Shown: one piece after another, positions 5,407 through 10,360 of the stretch | Position numbering within the stretch: the first letter of the stretch is position 1 | Layout: every line of letters begins with the position of its first letter | From: Methyloceanibacter sp. | GTDB lineage: Bacteria; Pseudomonadota; Alphaproteobacteria; Rhizobiales; Methyloligellaceae | Direction: 5' to 3' | Assembly (NCBI GenBank): GCA_022865725.1 | Contig: JALHTP010000211.1 | Location: forward strand, 1-10,360 | Length of the DNA: 10,360 nucleotides | Program-made: the position numbers and the translations under genes | The notes under the pieces: model-generated | What the model saw: only the letters and a program-made list of their open reading frames with translations | Told to the model about the DNA's origin: nothing | Databases searched by the model: none

Positions 5407-6765
5407 ATGTCCGATAGGACTGAGCAAAATGTTGTCGGCTTGGCCAAGAGCGAATTTGTCATCCCCTTATTCTTTTTCGGTCCGCTGGTAACGTCAGCGG
5501 TCCCTCTGTTCACATGGCTTTTTATTGCCATTACGGTTGTCGCACTCATTGTCCCTTACTTGCGGCGGGGTTGCGATTGGCGGCAGTTGATACGGCCAAC
5601 CGCAGATGTCGTGGCCCTTTACTTGGTCGCCGTTTATGTCTTTCTCGGCACAATATGGGCTGCTGACCCGAGCGCTGCTCTTGGAAAGTCTGCCCTCCTT
5701 TTAACCACGGCCTTGATCACCTTCGCCGCGAGCAAAGCTATGACATTCTTAGATAAGCCGCAACTCGGCCGGGCCACGCTCGCCTTCGCCGCTGGCGCGT
5801 TTATTGGCGCGCTTTTTGTTCTCTTCGAATTGCTTACCGATGGCGCCATAACGCGTTTCGTCGCGAACGCATTCGTCTGGCTAAAGCCGGCGAGTGAAAA
5901 GCACGCTAAGATCTCCCACGGCATAGTAATGGAGTTCAAAGCTAGGGAATTTAGCCGGAACGTCGCCATGCTCGTATTTTATCTGTGGCCGGGGCTGTTG
6001 GCCTTGACTGCCATAGAGGGCCGTGCTCGCCGTGCGGCATACATTGGACTCTTTGTTGTTGCGGTTGCAGCTCCTGTCCTTCTCTCCGATCGCTTCTCAT
6101 CGCAAATAGCACTGGTCGGCTCTCTGCTTGTGTTCCCACTGGCACAGGCTTGGCGGCGCGGAGTCGTGCGCGCACTCGTGATCTTTTGGTGCCTAGCCTT
6201 TGCACTCGTGCTGCCCCTCAGTTTTTTCGCTTACGAGAACCAGTTACAAGTGGCGCCGTGGCTTTCAAAGTCGGCTCGGCATAGGGTTATTATTTGGGAG
6301 TACACTGCCGAACGTGTTTTCGATCGCCCCTGGTTCGGCATCGGGGCTGCCTCCACGCCGGTGCTTCGAAAGCAGCACACGGCCCCTGAACAGCCAGAAG
6401 GGTTCGTCGTTCCGCGATCCACAGGATCACACGCACATAACTTGTTTCTTCAGGCTTGGTATGAGCTCGGTGTGGTCGGGGTAATGATGATCGCCTTTGC
6501 GGGCGTCATCCTCGTGCTCGGCACGACGCGTTTGCCGACTAGAACCCAACCCTTCGCGATAGCTATGATTGCAGCTCTTTTCTTTACGATGACGTTTGCG
6601 TGGAGTATGTGGCAAGCTTGGTTGCTATGCGCCGTTGGGCTCATGCTAATCTACTTCCTATCGGCAGCGATTGCGGGCGTCACTAATGGCGCGGCAGACT
6701 TGATAGGCTGTGGCTCCGAGTCCGCGAAAGAGGTTGGGCGCAAGAGAACCGAACTTCGTCGCTAG
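5407..6765 (+). CDS. O-antigen ligase / polymerase family (Wzy_C, WaaL-like) integral membrane protein
   Basis: A 452-residue inner-membrane protein with about 10-12 hydrophobic segments, for example residues 18-50, 66-84, 95-110, 123-142, 186-202, 211-226, 234-247, 254-274, 355-371 and 382-422. The long periplasmic loop carries the Wzy_C signature: RHRVIIWEYTAERVF (291-305), RPWFGIGAAS (307-316) and SHAHNLFLQAWYELGVVG (341-358), including the conserved His. Such proteins join polysaccharide from undecaprenyl-diphosphate to lipid A-core or polymerise repeat units; sequence alone does not separate the two. I start at ATG 5407 because GAGG stands six bases before it; the frame is open back to a GTG at 5347. 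It is transcribed away from the sulfotransferase genes. Its TAG stop overlaps the stop of the TerB-like gene on the other strand. GC content is lower than in the right-hand genes. Confidence 0.9.
   Translation: MSDRTEQNVVGLAKSEFVIPLFFFGPLVTSAVPLFTWLFIAITVVALIVPYLRRGCDWRQLIRPTADVVALYLVAVYVFLGTIWAADPSAALGKSALLLTTALITFAASKAMTFLDKPQLGRATLAFAAGAFIGALFVLFELLTDGAITRFVANAFVWLKPASEKHAKISHGIVMEFKAREFSRNVAMLVFYLWPGLLALTAIEGRARRAAYIGLFVVAVAAPVLLSDRFSSQIALVGSLLVFPLAQAWRRGVVRALVIFWCLAFALVLPLSFFAYENQLQVAPWLSKSARHRVIIWEYTAERVFDRPWFGIGAASTPVLRKQHTAPEQPEGFVVPRSTGSHAHNLFLQAWYELGVVGVMMIAFAGVILVLGTTRLPTRTQPFAIAMIAALFFTMTFAWSMWQAWLLCAVGLMLIYFLSAAIAGVTNGAADLIGCGSESAKEVGRKRTELRR
6762..6765. other. Tail-to-tail stop codon overlap (CTAG)
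   Basis: The ligase gene ends TAG at 6763-6765 and the TerB-like gene ends TAG on the other strand (complement of 6762-6764). The two genes share two bases of stop codon within the palindrome CTAG. There is no space for an intergenic terminator, so each transcript must enter the other gene as antisense before it stops. Confidence 0.85.
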
Positions 6766-7169
6766 CTTCTCAGCTGCGCGAGCCACAGCGCGAGATCCTC
6801 GAGGATCGCGCCGAATTGGATCTCGGGGACTTGCAGCGCGGCGGCAATGTCCTTCAGCTTCTTGCGCTCCTCTCCGGCGATCCGGTCGTCGGCGAGGAGA
6901 ACGAGATAAGCGGCCCTGATCATCTCTTCCTTGGTCGACTGGTCAAGCACCTTGGAAGCCGCGGCGAATTCGGCGATCGCGTCGCCTTTGGCGTTGGCCT
7001 CGGCGGCTTTTGCGACTTCGTCAGCCGTGAGCAATCGGCCTGACTGGTCCTGATAGATCTGCTGGATAAGGCCGGTCTCGCGTTCGTCGAGCCCGCCGTC
7101 CGACGCGGCGACCGCCACCATGGCCTTGAGAATCCAGTCAGCTTCGCTATTCGCCGGTGTGTCCGCCAC
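6762..7169 (-). CDS. TerB-like (tellurite resistance TerB family) protein
   Basis: A small, soluble, all-helical protein of 135 residues. After a short polar lead comes WILKAMVAVAASDGGLDERE (12-31), followed by the partner motif AYLVLLADDRIAGEERKKLKDIAAAL (87-112). This pair of acidic Asp/Glu-bearing helix turns is the hallmark of TerB-like domains, which can bind a divalent metal (candidates D24, D28, E31; D94, D95, E100). The start is the GTG at 7169-7167, because AAGGAG sits six bases before it; an open frame further upstream to 7238 is Pro/Ser-rich and lacks homology. It is alone on its strand here, converges with the ligase gene and lies downstream of a TIR-gene relic. No other ter genes are present, so a role in tellurite resistance is not implied; metal or stress sensing at the envelope is only a possibility. 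Confidence 0.82.
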   Translation of the reverse strand: MADTPANSEADWILKAMVAVAASDGGLDERETGLIQQIYQDQSGRLLTADEVAKAAEANAKGDAIAEFAAASKVLDQSTKEEMIRAAYLVLLADDRIAGEERKKLKDIAAALQVPEIQFGAILEDLALWLAQLRS

Positions 7170-7273
7170 TCTATGCTCCTTGCCATTACCGCTCGATGCA
7201 GCCGATTGTGCTGGGCTTGGGCCGGTTTGCCAAGCCACCCCAGAAACGAGGCTTCCTTCATCATGCTTCCGTG

Positions 7274-7372
7274 GAAACCCTCAAGCCCGGGATGCAGCCA
7301 TTTGGCTGAAGCCGTGTCGGCGTGGCTATCGGAGATGAAGGCGCGGTATTTGAGTGCAGCGGGCTCTGACAT
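7274..7372 (-). pseudogene. Remnant of a TIR-domain protein gene (N-terminal fragment)
   Basis: From the ATG at 7372-7370 the frame reads MSEPAALKYRAFISDSHADT and on through ASAKWLHPGLEGF (residues 1-33). This is the opening of a bacterial TIR protein: intact relatives read close to ALKYRAFISYSHADTAWAKWLHRALEGF, with the first strand (YRAFIS), the box-1-like S-Y-S-H and the first helix. Here SYSH has become SDSH and the similarity stops after LEGF. The frame stays open to 6920, but that part is not TIR-like and mostly overlaps the TerB-like gene out of frame. No good Shine-Dalgarno is seen. I read it as the 5' stump of a deleted TIR gene, not a working protein. The family assignment rests on pattern memory of about 33 residues. 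Confidence 0.65.
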
Positions 7373-7564
7373 TTTGGTCGCAGCGGCGGACGGAGCGGCC
7401 CGATTATGGCGAAAGCCGCAGGTGCCGCAAATTAGCGGTTTGGGCGCCAGGTCAAAGGCTTTGCCAACAGCCTAGCGGCAAAACGACGCCCGCGCCGCTT
7501 TCGCCTCATCAGTGACCTTGAAGCGTGGTGGCTTACAGGTGGGCCGGGGGAGACGGGAGCCCCC

Positions 7565-8731
7565 ATGAATCAGCACGAGACTTTTGTGCTTCCGCGCGCG
7601 GAGCGGCGCGGGCTTCGCGCGGTCCTCTCCGGCAACGCGCCGGCCATTGCGGGGATGGTGAGCGTCGTCCTCGCTTACGTCTTCAGGACGCCTCTGTTCT
7701 CCGACCTGCACAACATTCGGCTCACCGCGCTGCTCTTTCTCTGGCTGTTCGGAACCATGATGGCGTGCGCTTTCGCCGTGGTGCGCTATGCCGAGGCGAT
7801 CGCCGAGAGGCTGGGCGAGCCTTACGGCACGCTCGTGCTCACCCTGTCGATGGTCGTGATCGAGGTGTCGCCGCTCGCGGCGATCATGCTGCATGGCGAG
7901 AACAACGCGACGCTCGCCCGCGACGCCATGTTCGCCACGCTGATGATCGTGTTGAACGGCATGGTCGGCGCGGCGCTGCTGATGGGAGCCATGCGCTATT
8001 GGGAGCAGGAGTATAATCTCGCCGGCGCGCGCGCCTTTCTCGTGGTCATCGCCTCGCTTGCCGTCTTCGCGCTGATCCTTCCGAATTACACCAAGACCGC
8101 CCCCGACCCGAGCGAGGCGCCGATGAAGGCGCTGCTGTTCGCCGCGATCACCGTGTTGTTCTACGTCGTCTTCGTCGTCATCCAGACCGTCAGGCACCGC
8201 GCCTTCTTCGCCGAGCCTGCCGGCAACGGCCATGGCGGGCTCGACTACCGCGCGCAAGAGCGGGCCGAGGCGAGGCGCGGGTCACTTGGCTTTCACGTCG
8301 CAATGCTCATGCTCACGCTGCTGCCGATCGTGCTGCTTGCGCAATTCCTCGCCATCATCGTCGATTTTGGCATCGAGGATCTCGACATGCCGGACGCGCT
8401 CGGCGGCGTCCTGATCGCCATCCTCGTGCTGTCGCCGGAGGGGCTCACCGCCTTCCACGCGGCGCTCGTCAATCAGCTGCAGCGCGCCGTAAATGTCTGC
8501 CTCGGCTCGGCGCTCGCCACCATCGGGCTCACCATTCCGGCGGCGCTGATCATCGGGCTCATCACCGGCTGCAAAGTGCATCTCGGGCTCGATCAGGTGC
8601 AGACGGTCCTCCTGATCCTCACGCTGTTCGTCAGTGGCCTCACGTTCGGCGGCGCCCGCACCAACATGCTGCAAGGCGTCGTGCACCTGCTCCTGTTCGT
8701 CGTCTATGTGGCGCTGATCTTCAGTCCTTGA
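7565..8731 (+). CDS. chaA: Ca2+/H+ antiporter, ChaA/CaCA family
   Basis: A 388-residue inner-membrane exchanger with about 11 hydrophobic segments. The first alpha-repeat is GEPYGTLVLTLSMVVIEVSP (84-103), with the ion-binding acidic residues E85 and E100, then ARDAMFATLMIVLNGMVG (118-135). The second repeat is LSPEGLTAFHAALVNQLQ (289-306) followed by RAVNVCLGSALATIGLTIPA (307-326), with E292 as the matching acidic residue. A central acidic and charged loop (about 176-240) separates the halves. These features define CaCA exchangers of the ChaA type, which export Ca2+ (in E. coli also Na+ and K+) against protons. A GGGAG Shine-Dalgarno lies five bases before the ATG, in the loop of a possible 5-bp GGGGG/CCCCC stem (7546-7550 with 7560-7564). 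It appears to be monocistronic. It ends just before the palindromic element at 8739. Confidence 0.92.
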   Translation: MNQHETFVLPRAERRGLRAVLSGNAPAIAGMVSVVLAYVFRTPLFSDLHNIRLTALLFLWLFGTMMACAFAVVRYAEAIAERLGEPYGTLVLTLSMVVIEVSPLAAIMLHGENNATLARDAMFATLMIVLNGMVGAALLMGAMRYWEQEYNLAGARAFLVVIASLAVFALILPNYTKTAPDPSEAPMKALLFAAITVLFYVVFVVIQTVRHRAFFAEPAGNGHGGLDYRAQERAEARRGSLGFHVAMLMLTLLPIVLLAQFLAIIVDFGIEDLDMPDALGGVLIAILVLSPEGLTAFHAALVNQLQRAVNVCLGSALATIGLTIPAALIIGLITGCKVHLGLDQVQTVLLILTLFVSGLTFGGARTNMLQGVVHLLLFVVYVALIFSP

Positions 8732-8738
8732 ACCCACC

Positions 8739-8824
8739 CTTCGAGACGGGCGCCAAAGCGCCCTCCTCAGGGTGAGGGCTCAAAGGCCTCAGGCTGAGGA
8801 GCGGCCGAAGGCCGCGTCTCGAAG
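8739..8824. repeat. 86-bp palindromic intergenic element with a cloverleaf-like fold
   Basis: The outer arms CTTCGAGACG (8739-8748) and CGTCTCGAAG (8815-8824) match perfectly. Inside are a left hairpin GGGCGC/GCGCCC (8748-8753 with 8758-8763, loop CAAA), a central stem TCCTCAG/CTGAGGA (8764-8770 with 8794-8800) extended by GAGG/CCTC (8774-8777 with 8787-8790), and a right hairpin GCGGCC/GGCCGC (8801-8806 with 8810-8815, loop GAA). The whole is a three-armed near-dyad. The TTCGAGACG...TCCTCAG...GTGAGG pattern is like palindromic repeats scattered between genes in Bradyrhizobium, Rhodopseudomonas and relatives. It begins eight bases after the ChaA stop, so it could stop transcription from ChaA and from the DUF2188 gene opposite. 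Only one copy is in the window. Confidence 0.8.
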
Positions 8825-8841
8825 CATGGGGCTGGAGGCGC

Positions 8842-9063
8842 TCACCCCTTGGTGCGGCTTGGGTCGTGGCCGTAGGTGTTGCGGGCGCGGATCATGCCGT
8901 TCCGCCCATGCAGAAGCGCCTCCGAGCGCTCCTTGCGCGCGATCGACTTCGCCTTCTCCCACGCCTCGCTCTGGGTCTTGAAGGTGGCAAGCGGCTCGTG
9001 CGCACCTTCGGCCTTGACCGCCCAGCGCTCGCAGTGGCTGATCACGTGCTGGTTCTTGCCCAT
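8842..9063 (-). CDS. DUF2188 domain protein
   Basis: A 73-residue basic protein: MGKNQHVISHCERWAVKAEG (1-20), a short helix region EAWEKAKSIARKERSEALL and the end HGRNGMIRARNTYGHDPSRTKG. The NQHV-x4-WAVK opening, the LLHGRNG-IR core and the YGHDP end are the recognised marks of the DUF2188 family, small proteins with no established function. The family covers the whole chain. I begin at ATG 9063-9061, where homology starts. An ATG nine bases upstream (9072) is equally possible and would add three residues; Shine-Dalgarno signals do not settle it. A longer frame reaching a TTG at 9168 is not supported. It is divergent from the RimB-like gene and converges on the palindromic element after ChaA. 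Confidence 0.8.
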   Translation of the reverse strand: MGKNQHVISHCERWAVKAEGAHEPLATFKTQSEAWEKAKSIARKERSEALLHGRNGMIRARNTYGHDPSRTKG

Positions 9064-9232
9064 GGCTCCCATACCCGCCCAAAGAGCTGCCCCCCCAACA
9101 GTGCCGCCCAAGAGCCGTTCACCACGAGCACTATAGTCGAGCCCGATCCCGCATAGAAGCAAAGCCAACGGTTTCCCGCTGTGCTAGATCAATTCAACTG
9201 AAGCTCGCCTTGCCGCGTCCCTCGCCACACAC

Positions 9233-9742
9233 ATGGAAGCACGCCTCACCCCGAAGGAACCGCTCAAGATCGGCTGGCGCGAATGGGTCGGACTGCCCGA
9301 GCTTCGCGTCGGTGCGATCAAGGCGAAGATCGATACCGGGGCCAGGACGAGCGCGCTGCATGCCTATCACATCGAGCCGTTCCGCCGCGCGGGCGCGCTG
9401 TGGCTCCGTTTCCAGCTGCATCCGATGCAGCGGAGCGAAGCGATGAAGGTGGCCTGCGAGGCGCGCGCCGTGGACGAGCGCGCGGTGCGGAACTCCGGCG
9501 GCGGGGTGGAGCGCCGCTACATCATCAAGACCATGCTCAAGCTTGGGGAGGAGTGCTGGGCGATCGAGCTTGCACTCGCCAATCGCGATCAGATGGGCTT
9601 CCGCATGCTGCTTGGCCGCACGGCGCTCGAGGGGCGCGCGCTGATCGAGCCGGGCCGCTCCTACCTCCTCGGTGCACGGCCGGCAAAGCCTCGCCGCAGT
9701 CGCAAGCTCCCTTCCCTCAGGGCAAGCCGATTGCTGCGATAG
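9233..9742 (+). CDS. rimB: RimB-like retropepsin-type aspartic protease (annotated in databases as ATP-dependent zinc protease)
   Basis: A 169-residue soluble protein. LKIGWREWVGLPELRVGAIKAKIDTGARTSALHA (11-44) gives the first strands and the active-site triad D34-T35-G36 followed by Ala, as in retroviral-type aspartic proteases. A second conserved strand, FRMLLGRTALEGR (123-135), is the matching Leu-Gly-Arg region. The C-terminal 20 residues are very basic. The family is called ATP-dependent zinc protease in Pfam, but the fold and DTGA motif point to an aspartic peptidase. In Pseudomonas, RimB cooperates with RimK in poly-glutamate modification of ribosomal protein S6. The rimK gene follows after 34 bases on the same strand, which supports the assignment and a shared transcript. 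The symbol is given by analogy. The Shine-Dalgarno before ATG 9233 is weak. Confidence 0.82.
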   Translation: MEARLTPKEPLKIGWREWVGLPELRVGAIKAKIDTGARTSALHAYHIEPFRRAGALWLRFQLHPMQRSEAMKVACEARAVDERAVRNSGGGVERRYIIKTMLKLGEECWAIELALANRDQMGFRMLLGRTALEGRALIEPGRSYLLGARPAKPRRSRKLPSLRASRLLR

Positions 9743-9776
9743 ACCGAACCTCCTCGCAACAAGCCACGAGACCTCC

Positions 9777-10360
9777 ATGAAGATCGCGTTGCTCGCACGC
9801 AATTCGCACCTCTACAGCCACCGGCGCATCTGCGAGGCGGCGCGCGCTCGCGGCCATCAGATCGAGGTCATCAATACGCTCAGGGTGTCCATCAACATCA
9901 CCTCGCAGCGCCCTGCCCTCTATTACCGCAAGCGGCGGCTGGAGGATTTCGACGCGGTGATCCCGCGTATCGGCGCCTCGGTGACCTTCTATGGGCTTGC
10001 CGTGCTGCGGCAGTTCGAGGTCATGGGCGTGTACCCATTGAACGAGTCGGTGGCCATCGGCCGCTCGCGCGACAAGCTTCGCTGCCTTCAGCTTTTGGCG
10101 CGGCGCGGCATCGGACTCCCGGTCACCGCCTTCACCCACGACCCGAAACAGGCCGAAGACATCATCGATCTCGTCGGCGGCGCGCCGGTGGTGATCAAAC
10201 TGCTCGAAGGCACGCAAGGCATCGGGGTGGTGCTCGGCGAGACGGTGAAGTCGGCGAAGTCGGTGATCGAGGCGTTCCAGGGCGTGAACGTCAACATCCT
10301 GGTGCAGCAATTCATCAAGGAGGCCGACGCCACCGACATCCGCGCGCTCGTCATCGGCGA
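9777..10360 (+). CDS. rimK: RimK, ribosomal protein S6-type L-glutamate ligase (ATP-grasp), 3' end outside window
   Basis: The first 194 residues of a protein of usually about 300. The N-terminal domain begins MKIALLARNSHLYSHRRICE. The family-specific stretches are FDAVIPRIGASVTFYG (58-73), VMGVYPLNESVAIGRSRDKL (82-101) and GIGLPV (111-116). The ATP-grasp domain follows, with lysine K141 and the glycine-rich lid LLEGTQGIGVVL (142-153), then ILVQQFIKEADATDIRALVIG at the edge. RimK adds glutamates from free L-Glu and ATP to the C-terminus of ribosomal protein S6, and some homologues act on other acceptors. No frame break is visible. A partial Shine-Dalgarno (GAG within CACGAGACCTCC) precedes the ATG. 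It follows the RimB-like gene by 34 bases. Confidence 0.93.
   Translation, partial: MKIALLARNSHLYSHRRICEAARARGHQIEVINTLRVSINITSQRPALYYRKRRLEDFDAVIPRIGASVTFYGLAVLRQFEVMGVYPLNESVAIGRSRDKLRCLQLLARRGIGLPVTAFTHDPKQAEDIIDLVGGAPVVIKLLEGTQGIGVVLGETVKSAKSVIEAFQGVNVNILVQQFIKEADATDIRALVIG

Noticed and set aside
6920..7273. Continuation of the TIR-like frame as a 150-residue protein
   Set aside because: After residue 33 similarity to TIR stops, composition turns Pro/Arg/Ser-rich, and most of it overlaps the TerB-like gene in another frame.
7472..8257. 261-codon open frame on the minus strand over the start of chaA
   Set aside because: Low-complexity His/Arg/Glu/Asp composition typical of the reverse of a GC-rich membrane-protein gene; chaA on the plus strand has clear CaCA motifs.
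8842..9168. DUF2188 gene extended to a TTG at 9168
   Set aside because: The extra 35 residues have no similarity to the family, and ATG codons at 9063/9072 fit the family start.
9194..9802. 202-codon minus-strand frame over the RimB-like gene, and a similar 197-codon frame over rimK (9717-10310)
   Set aside because: Both are opposite well-supported genes, have shadow-like composition and overlap each other.
1..10360. CRISPR array, insertion sequence or integrase
   Set aside because: No regularly spaced direct repeats, transposase or integrase motifs were seen on either strand.

Overview
The window looks like chromosomal DNA from an alphaproteobacterium, most likely of the order Hyphomicrobiales (Rhizobiales). 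This rests on high-GC coding sequence at both ends, a WHG-type TetR regulator, bacterial ELM1-family and linked GT4 genes, a TIR-protein fragment of a kind common in Bradyrhizobium relatives, and an 86-base palindromic intergenic element like those scattered through Bradyrhizobium and Rhodopseudomonas genomes. Genus and species cannot be fixed from the sequence alone. There is no CRISPR array, no rRNA or tRNA gene, and no transposase.

Left part (1-1011, all minus strand): transcription runs right to left through a 55-residue probable lipoprotein (844-1011), a 59-residue one-helix exported or membrane protein (629-808) and a TetR regulator (594 to beyond base 1). A perfect 10-bp inverted repeat lies on the regulator's start codon. 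A perfect 7-bp hairpin captures the Shine-Dalgarno sequence of the lipoprotein gene. Bases 1012-1298 hold no convincing gene.

Centre (1299-6765): a surface-glycan island with visibly lower GC than its flanks. On the minus strand four genes follow each other with 43-60 base gaps: two related Sulfotransfer_2 enzymes (4456-5145, 3697-4395), an ELM1-family protein (2536-3648) and a GT4 glycosyltransferase (1299-2492). Divergent from them, across a 261-base promoter region, is an O-antigen ligase/polymerase family membrane protein (5407-6765). Together they suggest synthesis, assembly and sulfation of an LPS-type or other cell-surface polysaccharide. The sulfation and the common pathway are inference.

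Right part (6762-10360): a TerB-like protein (6762-7169) meets the ligase gene tail to tail, with the stop codons sharing a CTAG. Just upstream of it is a 33-codon relic of a TIR-domain gene (7274-7372). Then come a ChaA-type Ca2+/H+ antiporter (7565-8731), the cloverleaf-like palindromic element (8739-8824), a DUF2188 protein (8842-9063, minus), and a RimB-like retropepsin protease (9233-9742) followed 34 bases later by RimK (9777 to beyond the right edge), a ribosomal protein S6-type glutamate ligase.
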